Source of the DNA: Leucosporidium creatinivorum
Taxonomy: Eukaryota > Basidiomycota > Microbotryomycetes > Leucosporidiales > Leucosporidiaceae
Assembly: GCA_001600635.1 (NCBI GenBank)
Contig: BCKL01000006.1
Location: 744,001-808,000, forward strand
DNA length: 64,000 nucleotides
Direction of reading: 5' to 3'
The notes below the pieces were generated by a model. It was given only the letters and a program-made list of their open reading frames with translations. It did not search any database and was not told the DNA's origin. The position numbers were made by a program, and so were the translations under genes. Shown piece after piece: positions 36,866 to 48,960 of this stretch (the first letter of the stretch is position 1; each line of letters begins with the position of its first letter).

Positions 36866-39268
36866 ATGGCCACACATACTACTCCAAAGTACGGCTCCAA
36901 GGACCTCCCATCGGCGAGCCGTGTCGTGACGGCTCACGACGAGCTCGAATTGGGCCGTCTCGCCGACCAGAATGGCCAGCTCAAGGTGCAGTTCAGCCTC
37001 ATCTCAATGGCTGCACTATGCTACGTAAGTCAGCATCGAACACCTTAAGCTTCTAGCAATGTCTGACCCTCTCGCTCGCCTCTTCTCTCCTCCATCCCCG
37101 GCGCTCGGTCGTGCTCGATTTCCTCCCTCACTCAGGTCACAATGTCGACCTGGGCAGCCTGGGCAGGGACTATGGTCACCTGTCTATACTCTGGAGGACC
37201 TGCTGGCATGTTCTTTGGCTTCCTCGTCGTCTGGGTGAGTTCCTCGGCGCAGAGGCTCGTTCGCCACGTTCTCCACCAGCCATCTGAGCCTTGTCCGACC
37301 GGTAGCAGCTCGTAAACTCACACTTTTTATGATCGTCGAAACTGTCTCTAGGTCTGCACCTTATGCTCTTCCGCCTCTCTCGGCGAGATGGCCTCCATCT
37401 GGCCTGACGCCTCGGGTCAGATTCTGTGGACAGAGCGCCTCAGCCCTCCTTCCATCGCCAAGTTCATGGTGATTACAATGCGTTCCGATAGTGTCGCCTC
37501 CGCCGAGCTGAAGCTTCGTCCTCTCCAGCGCTTCTACACCGGATGGTTGACCGCGCTCGGGCACATCTTCTTCTCGGCCGCCTCCGGCTTCGTCTTCTCG
37601 ACCCTGGTCACGGCGTTTGCTATCTTATGCAACCCCGACTACGTGAGCTCGCGGTGGCACACAACGTTGATCTGCTGGTGCGTGATCGGACTGGCGCTCG
37701 TCTTCAACCTCTACGGCGTTCGGCTCTTCACCCTTCTCAATACCGCCACCGCCATTCTCGGCGTCACCACCCTCTTCTCGGTAAGCTCTTTTTCAGCGAC
37801 GATTGTATGGTGTACCGCTTCCATTCAAGTCCACCGCAGCTTGAGCATCTAGGCGCTCGGCGCTCAGCCTCGCCTTCTGCAGACTCGCTGACCCTACTTT
37901 CTTCTTGCAGCTCATCGTCGTTATCCTCACTATGAGCTCACATCGCAACTCAGCTACCTACGCCTTCACCGAGTTCGTCAATGCTACTGGATGGGACAAC
38001 CGAGGCATCGTCTTCCTTCTCGGCTTAATTGCTGCCTCGTTCTCGATGTGAGCTTCTGCCCCAGGATCATCCGAGATCTTACTGACGCCCGTCAGCAGGA
38101 TCGGATATGATAGCGTTGCCCACATGGCCGACGAAATGCTTGAGCCCGCTCGGGACGCTCCGAGGGCCATGGTCGGCGCCATCCTCATGAGCGGCGTCAC
38201 GGGAATTGCTTTCATTGTGACGATCCTGTTCACACTGCAAGATCTCGATGGCCTAGCAACGACCGCCACGGGGTAAGTTCGTCGACCACTCGACGTGCAG
38301 CTCTCGCTGACGCTCCACGCTCCCTCCTCGTCGCTTTCCGCTGCGCTTTCCCCCCCCCCCCCCCTGCACAGGTTCCCTTATCTAGCCATGCTCTTCCAAA
38401 TTACTCAGAGCATCCCTGGCTCCGTCATCCTAGGGCTTGCTACGCTCACTTGTGCGGTGAGTTCAGCCGAGAATGGTCGCCGAGCACCGACGCTGACCTT
38501 CTGCGTCGCAGCCTGTCGCCGTGATCATGATCATGGCATCGTCGGGTCGCATCTTGATGAGCTTTGCGAGGGAGGGCGGTCTCCCCTGCTCCTCCTTCTT
38601 CGTCAAGATTGACCGTCGCAAGCAGGTCCCCGTCAACGCGCTCTGTTCTTCGGCCGGTGTGCAGGCGCTCCTCGTGCTAATCTACATCGGCAACACGGCG
38701 CTCTTCAACTCGTTGCTTGTCCTAACGATAGCGGCCCTCAACGTCTCGTAGGTTCGACCCTGTCGCTCTGAATCCTCCCTCCAAGCGCAGTTGCCCGTTC
38801 ACAGAGCTCACACTCTTTCATCTCTTATACAGCTACGCCATCCCCAACGGCTTCATGCTCTTCCGCGCCCGTCGCCTCGGCTTGCCCCAAGCGCCCTTCT
38901 CGCTCGGTCGACTCGGCGCGCCCATCAACGCCGTTGCCCTGAGCTACAACATTGTCATTTCGGTCTTCCTATTCTTCCCCAACTATCTGCCGGTAACCGC
39001 CCTCAATATGAGTAAGTCTCGTGCTCGCTGCGCCATCGCTGCTCGGCGCTCATCTTTGCCCTTTGCAGACTACGCCTCAGCAAGTGAGTGCTGGCCTTCT
39101 GCTCAGCGCGAATGCCAGCTAACTCGCTTCTCTTCAGTCTTCGCTCTCGTCCACCTCATCCTCGGAGTGTACTGGTTCTGTGGCGGTAGACAGAACGTCC
39201 GCCGCTGTGCCGACGAGCGAGCGCGCGCTGAGGGGTCCAAGTCGTCAAATATCTCGCTGGAAGCTTGA
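36866..39268 (+). CDS. amino-acid/choline/GABA-type permease (APC superfamily), 527 aa
   Basis: Twelve-helix transporter of the fungal amino acid/choline transporter family (UGA4/HNM1 group), importing an amino acid, GABA, choline or amine. Eleven exons join in frame (36866-37024, 37136-37234, 37352-37468, 37529-37780, 37911-38047, 38099-38272, 38372-38456, 38512-38747, 38833-39011, 39069-39083, 39138-39268). It has STWAAWAGTMVTCLYSGGPA, ASLGEMASIWPDASGQ, SPPSIAKFMRFYTGWLTALG and the family signature ASFSMIGYDSVAHMADEMLE. SSGRILMSFAREGGLPCSSF and FFPNYLPVTALNMNYASAIF follow near the end. Donor GTGATT of intron 3 is weak, but the joined sequence matches the family pattern. Exon 10 is only 15 nt. 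Intron 6 holds 15 consecutive C. Head-to-head with an amine oxidase, it may deliver that enzyme's substrate; the substrate itself is not readable from sequence. Confidence 0.9.
38350..38364 (+). repeat. 15-nt poly-C tract inside a permease intron
   Basis: Fifteen consecutive C just before the TGCACAG acceptor of intron 6. Homopolymers this long are prone to length error in sequencing and to slippage in vivo. Confidence 0.95.
39069..39083 (+). other. 15-nt microexon of the permease gene
   Basis: Fifteen bases between a TTTGCAG acceptor and a GTGAGT donor encode the YASA part of LNMNYASAIFALVH in a late membrane segment. Its length is a multiple of three, so skipping would shorten the helix by five residues without a frameshift. 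Confidence 0.8.
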
Positions 39269-39503
39269 GGATCGGCCTTGTTTGTTGTGTAAAGTAGCTG
39301 GATATGTCATTGCGGTCTATGCTGGTCCCCTTGCTCGAGTCGAAAAGCGAAAGCGACCTCGCAAGCCATCGCCGAGCTTCGGCTTCGTGCTCGCTGAGCC
39401 AAACGAGCAGCGCAGCGATGTTGAACGGCTCGGGGTCACTCGAAGACTACAGCATCCATTGGCTCATCGCAATCTATACACATCAATCTGCGCAGCACAG
39501 TGA

Positions 39504-40694
39504 TCAAAAGTGAACTCGGCGCTGAGGGAAGAGGCTGGCGCCGAATTGCGCGTCAGGCCAGCCGCCGGGGAAGTTGCGGGCTGGTGGGTAGGCGTTGTAG
39601 GGGTAGGTGTATCCCGCGATGTTATGCTTTGCGAAGAAGAAAAGAGCGAGTCAGCGAGAGGGCAAGAGGGACAAGCTCGGCAAGTTTCGACCGAGCCGAC
39701 TCTGCGCGAAGGACGGCTCACCTGTCTAGCAAGATGTTCTCTCTCGGCGGCATACTGAGCTTGGAGCTGCTTCTGTTGCCTCTCGTACTCGGAGAGGTGG
39801 CCGTAGGCGACTCCAACCGGTGCGCCTCGGCGAGGGTGAGGGCGAGGGCGAAGCTGCGAGGGGTAAAGAGGTGTGTGAGCTGATACTGCGAGGAGGAGAG
39901 TAAGAAGGGTAGCTCAGTCACTCACCTGGATCGCTCTGGAGATCTTGAGCATCTCTTGCAGGTGCTCAATCTCGCGCACAGCCGAATCATAGCGCAGCTC
40001 AAGCTCGGCGTAGGACTCGCGGTACTGAACGAGGGAGGGAGAGGGTGAGCTGAGGTTGGGCGCAAGAGGAAGCGAGCACCCCACTACTCACCTTGAGCAG
40101 CTCCTTTAGCAACACCCTCGAGTCCAGCTTCTCGGCTTTCTCTACCGAGCTTCTCTTGCCTCCACCACCGAGCTTCCTGTCCTTCTCCCTCTCCTCCCTT
40201 AACAGCAGCTCCAGCGTCGAAAGATATCCCCCGCCTCGCTGAGCCCCACCACGAGGAGCGTTGGGGTCGAATGGGCGAGGACCGTCTCTCGAAAGTAGCT
40301 CGAGTCGGCGCTCGGCTTCGAGGAGAGCGGCCCGCTTCTCCTTGAGCAGGGCTTTGAGGCGCTCGTTATTGAGCGGAGAGTCGAGGTCTGGGAATTCAAG
40401 AGAGCGAGGGAGGTGTCGGATCAGCTACAGCTCGGCCTGGGAGCTCGAACGAGACAGTTCACCCTTGCCGTCTTCGAGGGACTGCCGCGTGAGGAGCTGC
40501 TCGAGTAGCGCAGTCGGCAGAGATGGAACCTCCCTAAGCCTGATTCTCCCATCTCCCTTCCCCTTGACCACCTCCGACAGCTCCTTGCCCGTCATTTTCG
40601 ACCCCAGTACCAACTCCGAGTCCTCCTTCGCCGGTCGAGGCTTTTGCAGGCGAGCACGATCCTGTACGCCGAGGGTCCAGCGTGGTGAGGTCAT
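39504..40694 (-). CDS. coiled-coil protein of unknown function, 293 aa
   Basis: I do not recognise this protein. Exons 40463-40694, 40092-40387, 39926-40024, 39722-39853 and 39504-39626 join in frame to 293 residues. It is dominated by charged helices with heptad-like leucines: NNERLKALLKEKRAALLEAE, STLELLLREEREKDRKL, DSRVLLKELLKYRESYAELE and VREIEHLQEMLKISRAIQ, then SEYERQQKQLQAQYAAEREH. The C-terminus is Tyr/Pro-rich (YTYPYNAYPPARNFPGG). Size and layout would suit a structural or adaptor role (cytoskeleton, kinetochore, trafficking), but that is a guess. It lies 280 bp downstream of ARMH3 on the same strand and converges with the permease gene (235 bp between stops). Confidence 0.72.
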
Positions 40695-40974
40695 GAGGTT
40701 GAGCAGAGATTGTTGGACTGCTTGTGGCTGGAAGGCGAGAGACGAGCGAGATGATGTGGTGGGAGGAAGAGAGGGACGACGAGCTCGAGATTTGAAGGCA
40801 TCGCACCGCCGAGCTCAACTCGCTTGCAACGCTCGAGCTACATACGAATAGCGAGCCTGGAGACTCAAGCAGAGTGAGCCAAGCAGTATCTCGCTCTCCG
40901 AGCAGCTACAGCAGGAGCTCTCAGCTCGGCGACCATCCCCCTCGGTGACAGTCATCTCCGAACCCGCCCTAGCA

Positions 40975-43900
40975 TTACGAATCGTTCTTCAACGGTATCA
41001 GCGCCAGCGCATCACCACACACCGTCCCCGTCAGCCCCTTAAAGTATCCTTCCAATCCAACATCCCCAACCTCCCCCCTCCTCAAATCGCCCATAGCAGC
41101 CGACTCGATGAGCTCGACCCCCCCCAAATTGAGCTCAATGATTCGGAGGATCTCGTCCGGGTCGACTTGGTCCATGTCGGGCTGTTGGGGAGATGAGGAG
41201 GAGATACAGAGCTTGAGGTGCGTGATGAGGGAGCGAAGGTTGGTCATGCATTCGGTGGCGACGAAGCGGGCGGCTCGGCCGTGGTGTCCTCCTCCTGCTG
41301 CTGCGAAGGAGGTCCTAGCGGGGGAGAGGGCGAACAGGTTCGGCGGTAGTCGTGCTGCTGCTGAGGGAGTAGGGCCGAGCGTAGCCGAAGCCCCAGGGTT
41401 GGGCGAGAGATGAGGAGTAGAAACGACGGTGGAGATGCCGAGCAAGTCGGAGAGGGCGAGGAGGGTCGCGTCGGCGTGGAGGAGCTCGTAGTGCAGTAGT
41501 GCTGAGGCGTGGGAGGAGGGGAAAAAGTGCTCGCCCCAGTAGGCCGGGTAGGAGAGGACGATGAAGATCTGCGAGTGGGAGAGGGAGAGGGAAGGTGAGC
41601 CGAGCGGCTCGATCGGTCGACGGGAGTGAGAGCGCACCTGAGAGATGAGGGTATCGACGTTGTTGGACAACAGTCGCAGATCCTTGATCCTGGAGACGAC
41701 AAAGCCCGCGAGCGAGAGGATCGACCGCCAGACGGGCGTCCATTCGTACTCTGCTCGGCGAAGGGTCAGCCGAGGTCGTTCGCTCTTGCTCCAGCGGCTC
41801 GAACTCACCTAACCGAGCCTTCTCAGACTTGAGCTGCTGCATGATGCGCTGAACGAGCCGCAGGCAGACGCTGCAATCGGAGGACGGAGCGAGTGAGCAA
41901 GCGAGTCGACGACTGGTGCAGAAGAAAGAAAGACTCACATGTACGTGTCCACATCTAGCCGTTTCCTCAGGTTATGCCTCAGGAAGATGGTCGCCGTATC
42001 GAGCATGGCAGCGAAGAGCGGTCTCGGGCTCGAATCATGAGGGAGCATGGGGATCCTCTGTAGTATCCGAAAGCTCGTCAGCAAGCCACCCCTTTCCCTC
42101 TCTCCCTTCTCCCTTCTCCACTCTGCACCCCCCCTCATAGCATCACTCACCTGCCTACACAACCTCACCTCCCCTTCCCTCATCAAGCCTCCCTCTCCGC
42201 CCTCCTCGACGAGCATGAAGAGGATCAAAACGCAGAGGCGGGCGTAGGCTCGGGCGCGTGAGGAGGAAGAGGCGTGGCAGAGGATGTAGGAGGTTAGAGA
42301 GATGATGGCGGGTGGGAGGGGCGGTGGGGCTGCGGAGGCGGTGGGCGTCGACCGAGCGGGGGTTTCGGAGGAGGCAATGAGGAGGGAGGGAGGGGATGAG
42401 GCGAAGGGAAGGGGAAACGGGGAGAAAAGAAGAGAGGAGAGAGATCAGCTTTTATTAAGAGCAAGACCGCTCTGAACCCTGTGAACACTCACCTCCCTCG
42501 CTCGGCTCATTGAACACGAGCGCGCAGAACGCCTTGTTCAAGTTGAGCAAATCATAAAACGGCAGCAAGATGGCCACAATCTCTGGCGGCATCTTGCTGA
42601 ACGCATTCTCCGACATCGACTTGTCCTCCTTCCTGCTTGCCGTCGGCGCCGGAACCGCCTTCGATGATGCACCCGGCTCGGCGCTGTTGACGGTCGAGGT
42701 AGCGAGGGGGAAGGCGGCTGCTTCTGCTGCGAGGGAGGCGGCGCCGTCCCCTTGGAGTGGACTGGAGGGGAGGATGGGGCTGGTGATGGGTGTTGGAGCG
42801 GCCGAGCCATTGCCGTTCGGGTGCTCCTTCTCCTTGCCTTTAAGACTCGGTGTCGTTGGCGCGGAGGACGAGATGGCTGGTGGTGGTGTCTCGACGAGCT
42901 GCGAGCGTGTTGAGAGTGAAGGTGATGGAGGAGGAGGAGGGAGGCTCATCGAGAAGCCGCTGAGGAGCTCGGAGAAGCGGAAGGAGAAGACGAGGGAGGT
43001 GAGACTGGCCACGAAGGAGGGTGGGGCGTCGTCTGTTATTGAGATGTAGGAGTCGCGCGCGCGGTGCGAGACGGTGGTGACGACGTCGATGATGCGCTGT
43101 GGTGTGGGCCAGGGCTTAGCTCGGTCGGAACAGAGGGCGACAGCGCAGGGCGACTAGACTCACGCTCATCACGCCCTCTTCTACGAAGTCCTCGATCCGC
43201 ACGCCATAAGGATTCCGCGCTTCGTACTTCCTAAAGTTGGCCAACAGACCCAGCAGCAGCGTACTCTCAAACGCGAACGGCGCGGTCGCATCGTCGGTCA
43301 TGAACTTGACGAGGGTGGAGAAGAGGTCGCGCCGCAGGAAGTAGGCCGTGATGGACCCTTGGTTGATGCTGCTGACGATTATAAGCGCTAGTTGGAGGGT
43401 TCGGTGGCGGAGAGCGGCTGTGGGAGGTGGGCAGGTTAGCGAGAGGCTAGCGCCGAGGCGGGAAGATAAGCGTACTCGGCGCGTAGACGTCCTGCAGAGT
43501 CAGGTCGATAGCCGAGACGAGGTCCTGTGGATCGGTGAATGAGATGAGCTTGTTTGTCCTGCGCAAGATAGCAGAAGAGCTGCGACCCACGGTGAAGACA
43601 GCATCGCTGCGCTCGAGGCTGCCTGCGAGGAGGGTCATGACCTCGAACGAGTAGTTGGAGAAGCGCCTGCTGAGCACATTGCGAAGGAATGGAATCAAAG
43701 TCTGCAGGGTAGCAAGGAGAGTGAGCAATCTGGAGTCTGAACCCTTGCGAACGAGCGCCTCGCCCGGCGCTCGACCACAACACGGCGGAGGAACTCACGT
43801 CGACGACGTGCATGCGGCGAGAATCGTCTCGGTCGGCTTCTCGGAAGGTCTTGACCGCGTGAGTGAAGACGAGGGTGATGTTGGCCTGCAGTTTGAGGCG

Positions 43901-44213
43901 AGCAGAGGTGAGCTTCCCGAGCGGTCTGTCAACTCGGACGTGGCTCTCGTCCAGTGTAGCTCACCTTGTACGGTCCGAGCAGGTCTGCAATGTCCAGCCT
44001 ATCCAAACTCTGTTCTATGCATTTGACGGTGGGCGTGAGGCAGAAGAGCTCGGCGAAGAAGGTCGCGATTTGGTTAGTTGGTTGACCGGCGAAGGCTGTC
44101 GGTTCTTGAGTGAGCTTGTCCCAATTGGTTTGTAGCTTTGGTTTGCGAGGTACTAATGCTGGATCTGCGTTGACTTGCTTGAGCGGGGAGACGAGGGTGG
44201 AGGGAGAGGGCAT
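40975..44213 (-). CDS. ARMH3: ARMH3 / DUF1741 armadillo-like protein, 828 aa
   Basis: Helical-repeat protein of the ARMH3 (C10orf76, DUF1741) family; animal members bind GBF1/PI4KB and support Golgi PI4P, and fungal copies are uncharacterised. Ten exons join in frame (43965-44213, 43799-43885, 43476-43701, 43164-43417, 42493-43096, 42151-42329, 41939-42057, 41809-41870, 41638-41750, 40975-41568). Family features are NQIATFFAELFCLTPTVKCI near the N-terminus, RRFSNYSFEVMTLLAGSLER, FAFESTLLLGLLANFRKYEA followed by RNPYGVRI, and VLIFFML-type helices (LCVLILFMLVEEG). The C-terminus has SQIFIVLSYPAYWGEHFF and ELLHADATLLALSDLL. A disordered Ser/Pro-rich insert (about residues 290-430) interrupts the repeat. 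It diverges from eIF3b over 264 bp. The family call is firm; the Golgi role is inferred from animals. Confidence 0.82.
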
Positions 44214-44477
44214 GCTCTTGTGAGCTGGGCGAGCTGCTCGTCGTCGTCGTCCGGTGCTGATGAGAGGGGGAGAGCGATGGGAGGGGAGCAGCAGCGGGTC
44301 CCTGTAGCCTTGTAGCTTGACGAGCCGATATACGTCAAGTGAGATGGCAAAGTCCAGCCTGCGCGGTGATCGACTTGAACGCTCGTCGACCCTCTGGCCA
44401 CTGGACGCGGCTGGGCCAACCTCGTTCTCTCCTCCCAACTACTCTTGCTCGCTTCTCGCCTCTCACTCTTTAACAAG
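44214..44477. promoter_or_regulatory. divergent promoter ARMH3/eIF3b
   Basis: 264 bp between two start codons on opposite strands, so both promoters share it. No clear motif. Confidence 0.5.
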
Positions 44478-47392
44478 ATGGCTTCGTACGAAAACGAAGA
44501 CATTGACTACTCGGACCTCGAGCAACGGTAAGCCTACACGCTTCCTCCCACCTTCCCAGCAGTCTTTTTCCCTCCAGCTCCCTTTCAACGAGGGAAACGG
44601 GCTACAGAGCTCCTCTACGCGTCGTTCAAAGCGTGTAGGGTGTACTCAGCTACAATACAAGCTATTCAGCGAGCTCCTAGCTGATTCTGAGCCTTTGCCC
44701 ATCCACAGCTACGCCTCGCAATACGTCTCCCCCCTCGACTCGGTTGTCATCCTCGATGGCGCTCCCGGTAAGCTCTCTCAGCGCCGAGCAAGGCTACAGC
44801 AGCGGTCTGATAGCTAACATGTTACCTCTGTACCTCAGTCGTTGGACCCGACCGCGCCGACAAGCTCATTGGCGCCATCATCAAGTCCGCGTCCAAAGAA
44901 GCTGGCGTGAGCGTCTCGCGCTCGGCGTTCGAGATGCCCACCGAGTCGGACGGCCAGTCCAAGGGCTTCATGTTTGTCACCCTCGCCAACCCGACCGAGG
45001 CGCAGCAGTTCCAGCGCGCCCTGCACGACTTCAAGTTTGACAAGAGGCATACGTTCCGCGTCGTTCCCTTTGCCGATGTGGGCAACTATGAGCACCTGGA
45101 GGAGACTTATGTCGAGCCTGCTACCGAGGAGTGGGCCCCTAGGGTGAGTTCCTCGCCTTGCAGCTTGAACGAGCACCAATTTCGGCGCTCAGAGCGCTCA
45201 TTGTCTTTTTCCCCATTGCTCTCCAAATCGGCGCTACACAGGAGCACTTCCGCGCCTGGCTCGCCGACCCCGCTGGACGTGATCAGTTTGTCCTGTACCG
45301 CGGCGACGACGTCCAGATCGCATGGAACAACAAGGGTGGAGCGCAGGAGATTGCCCACGAGCGTTCAGTGCGTCTCTTTTGTCTTTCGGTGTAGGCTTCT
45401 CGTAGCGCTCTGAGCTCACCCCGAGTACCTCACAACAGAGATGGACAGAGTCCTACACCCAATGGTCGCCCTACGGAACCCTCTTCGCGACCATCCACGG
45501 CCCCGGAGTCGCCCTCTGGGGAGGCTCCTCCTTCGAGCGCCTCAACCGCTTCGCCCACCCCGAGGTCAAGCTCATCGACTTCTCCCCCTTCGAGCGGTAC
45601 CTCGTCACCTGGTCCCCCCTCCCCATCAAGGCCTCGACCGACTCGCGCGGCCCCTCCCCCTTCACCGAAGAGGACGAAGGCAACCAAGTCGCCGTGTGGG
45701 ATGTCATGACGGGCGCCCTCCTCCGCACGTTCCCCATGGTCGGCGCACCCGACTCGGAGGCCGCCAAGCGCATCGTGTGGCCCATGTTCAAGTGGTCGCC
45801 CGATGAGAAGTACCTCGGTCGCGTTACCCCGGGGCAGCAGATCTCGGTCTACGAGGTGCCCTCAATGGGTCTCCTCGGCAAGAAGAGCCTCAAGATTGAT
45901 GGTGTTATCGACTTTGAGTGGAGCCCCCTGAGCGAGAAGGAGCGCGAGGCGGTCGAGGATGAGAAGGCCGGCAGGGTGAAGCCCGTCGACGCCAAGAAGG
46001 CGGCGGTTCCCGTCCGCGAGAACATCATCGCCTTCTGGACGCCCGAGGTGCAGAACCAGCCCGCTCGTGTCACCCTCATGCACCTGCCCAGCCGGACGAC
46101 CATCCGGTCCAAGAACCTCTTTAACGTCCACGACGTGAGTTTCGGCTTCGCTCAAGTCGACGAGAGCTCGAGCTGACCCTCTCTTCTCCACCAACTACAG
46201 TGCAAGATCCACTGGCAATCCAACGGCGACTACCTCTGCGTCAAGGTCGACCGTCACACCAAGACTGGAAAGACGCGCTACTGCAACCTCGAGCTCTTCC
46301 GCCTCCGCGAGAAGGACTGCCCCGTCCAGGTCATCGAGATCAAGGGTGCGTTTCGTCTGGCTCTCTTCTCGTGTAGTCGCCTTACTGATTTACTTACTCC
46401 CCTCCTGCAGATGCCGTCACCGCCTTCGCATGGGAGCCCAAGGGCCAGCGCTTCGTCCTCATCACCACCGCCGACCCCAACCTCGGCGTCGTCGCGCCTG
46501 GTGTCCTCCTCAAGACCTCCGTCTCCTTCTACGGCTACGACGCTCGCAAGGGTGACTTCCTCGTACAAAGTGGGCCTTCATCTCTTCCTTCTCTCGTCTC
46601 GCCGAGCGCCGACTGACAAACCCCCCCCCCCCCCCCCCTTCCCGACTCGCAGAGACCTTCGACAACAAGAACTCCAACTCTGTCTACTGGTCACCCAAGG
46701 GCCGTCACGTCCTCATCGCCACGCTCGGCTCCAACTCCAAGTTTGATATCGACTTCTGGGACCTCGACCTCGACCGCGAGGAGAAGGCCACCGACAACGA
46801 CCCCGGAGCGGGCATTCGCCTCATCACCACTGTCGAGCACTACGGCCTTACCGATATCGAGTGGGATCCTAGTGGTCGGTATGTGGGAACTTCGGCTTCC
46901 ACTTGGATGTCGTCGGTGCGTTTCCAGTTTTCTCTCTTCTCGAGCTCGCCGAAACGGGTTCGCTGATTGCTCGAATCGCAGATGGAGTCGGGCTACGCCA
47001 TCTGGGACTTCAAGGGCGTGGAGCTACAAAAGCACACGCTCGACAAGTTCAAGCAATTCCTCTGGCGTCCCCGTCCCCCGACCCTCCTCACCCGCGAGGA
47101 CCAAAAGAAGATTCGCAAGAACCTGCGCGAGTACTCGCGCCAGTTTGAGGAGTCGGATCAGCTCGAGGCGTCCAACGTTTCGAGCGAGTTGATTGCTCTC
47201 AGGAAGCGGTTGATTGAGGAGTGGAACGCCTGGAGGAGGGTCGCCAAGGAGGAGATTGAGAGGAGGAGGGTGGAGCTTGGGAGGGAGAAGAAGGCCGCGT
47301 TGCTTAGGAGTGAGGAGGCAGAGAATGCTGATGAGGTGGTTGAGGAGTGGGTCGAGGAGGTCGTTAGTGAGGTGATTGAGGTTGTCGCTTGA
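44478..47392 (+). CDS. PRT1: Translation initiation factor eIF3 subunit b, 737 aa
   Basis: Core scaffold subunit of eIF3, which binds the 40S ribosome and recruits initiator tRNA and mRNA in the cytoplasm. Nine exons join in frame (44478-44527, 44709-44767, 44839-45143, 45242-45367, 45439-46134, 46201-46345, 46411-46569, 46653-46915, 46982-47392). The N-terminal RRM shows SVVILDGAPVVGPDRADKL and KGFMFVTLANPTEAQQF. The beta-propeller carries WTESYTQWSPYGTLFATIH, VALWGGSSFERLNRF, FKWSPDEKYLGRV, IIAFWTPE and VYWSPKGRHVLIATLGS. The C-terminal helix that binds eIF3a/i/g is the charged segment with FLWRPRPPTLLTREDQKKI. The length matches fungal orthologs (about 740). Intron 7 holds an 18-C homopolymer. 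Expression should be strong and constitutive. Confidence 0.97.
46621..46638 (+). repeat. 18-nt poly-C tract inside an eIF3b intron
   Basis: Eighteen consecutive C between the GACTGAC branch site and the CAG acceptor of intron 7. A similar 15-C run occurs at 38350-38364 in the permease intron 6. Both take the place of the polypyrimidine tract. Confidence 0.95.
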
Positions 47393-47605
47393 AGAGGTAG
47401 CAATGTATCGCTGTCCGTTGTTGAACCCTTTCAGTCGGCGCCGAGCGAGCGAGCGAGCATTATCGAGAAGGCAAGGGAGAGCTGAGCGAGGACCCTTGAG
47501 GACCGCCCGACAGCTCGCTACTGTTCGCGTGTAGTCGACTAGAGACTGGTCTACAATCTATTGATGACACAACAAGACCTCGGCCTGCGAAACAGCTCCC
47601 CTCGT

Positions 47606-48747
47606 CTACGCTACGACATATTTAGCTACAATATCCCAGTGAGGCGCATCTCCGTAATTCTCCTGCAACTCTTCGTAAGCGTCCCACCACCTGCAGGAGC
47701 GAAAGAGAGAGGTTAGTGGTCATATTCCCGGATTATCTGCGCCGAGCTTCAACTCACAGCTGATGCAAGAAGGCATTAGGGTCGTCGATGGGCAAGCGCT
47801 GCGCCCATGGCTTCTTTAGGATGTAATGAATGTTCTTGACATCCTCGTCTCGCCACATGTCGGGGTGGCAGACCCGCAGAGTCTTGAGCGCGTTGTAGCG
47901 GTACGAAAGCGGGAGGAAGCGATCCTTGAACACGGCGGCGAGGAGGTCCTGATCGGGGAATTGGAAGGTGAGGACCCGCTCGTCGTACTGCAGGGTATCG
48001 TAGATCTTGGCGAAGGAGGCGGCGGAGGGTTCCAGGACGACGAGACCGGAGTTGAGGAGATGGTGGGTCGGCTTGGAGAATTGGGAGGGGAGGATCGGCT
48101 GGGTGAGGTTGGAGAGGGTGTGGCCACAGTTCTCGGGGATCCTGTAGAGTGGTAAAGATTAGCGAAAGAGCGAGGAGAGGATCTGGGAGCGAGAACGAAC
48201 CAATTCGACGGGTAGTGCTTCAGCTTGAAAGGGTTGCAAGTGCAAGCATGGCTAGCAGCGATCCATCCTTCCTCGAGGGGCATCGTCATGAGCTCGTCCA
48301 TGTTGTCCGTTACGAGCATGTCGCTGTCCACCATCACGACGCGCTGTAAGCCGGACCGAGAGAGAAAGGAGAGACAACGCAGTGTCAGCTCTCGCTGCCT
48401 GTACTGCACGAGAAAGCGCCGCAGAGCACAGATAAGCTCCTCACCTCGTACTCGACCAACTCGAACGCCCTCAGCTTGGTCCAGGTGTCGGCGAAGCGGT
48501 GGTCATGATCGTCCAGTTTCGCCTTGAGCTTGTCGACCGGTTCCAGGTAATCCACATCTCGTACAGCGATGCCACGAGCTTGCAAAATCTCCCTTGCCTC
48601 GAGCGGCAGCGATGGTGTAGCGTAGACGACGAGCGGGTAGGCCGAGTTGTGCTTCCGAAGCGACTGGTCCAGCACCAGCGCGCCTTGTAGGTAGTCGCAT
48701 TTGGTGAGCAGGGTAGCCCAGCACGAGGGTTTGGGAGCGGGGACCAT
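47606..48747 (-). CDS. Glycosyltransferase family 8 (glycogenin/galactinol-synthase-like), 304 aa
   Basis: GT8-fold glycosyltransferase using a nucleotide sugar and a divalent metal. Exons 48445-48747, 48201-48343, 47758-48141 and 47606-47690 join in frame. The start CWATLLTKCDYLQGALVLDQ and YPLVVYATPSL are typical GT8 opening strands. The DxD metal motif is in RVVMVDSDMLVTDNMDEL. HTLSNLTQPILPSQ and HHLLNSGLVVLEPSA give the conserved NSG motif, followed by FPDQDLLAAVFKDR. DIVAKYV ends a helical tail. The protein is short and has no glycogen-synthase-binding tail, so it is more like fungal galactinol-synthase-type GT8 members than glycogenin. No signal peptide, so cytosolic. An ATG at 48805-48807 gives a 20-residue longer form. 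Donor of intron 2 is GTTCGT. Confidence 0.88.
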
Positions 48748-48960
48748 TCTGTAGACGAAGCGGCGAGTCGAAGCGAAGAGACGAGGAAGCAGGAAGGAAA
48801 CGAGCAAGTTCGCTCATCGCTATCGACTTTCGCAGTGATCGCGATTCACCTCTGCAGATCGGTGACCGCACGTTCTGTAGTGGTATCAAAAGCACTTCTG
48901 GGATCGAACAGCAAGGAAAACGAGGAATCGGTACAACAAGCTCTCAACGCATCGGCCTCC

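Noticed and set aside
39510-39758. 82-codon plus-strand open frame over the end of the coiled-coil gene
   Set aside because: It lies antisense to supported exons of the minus-strand gene and has low-complexity Gly/Val/Glu content.
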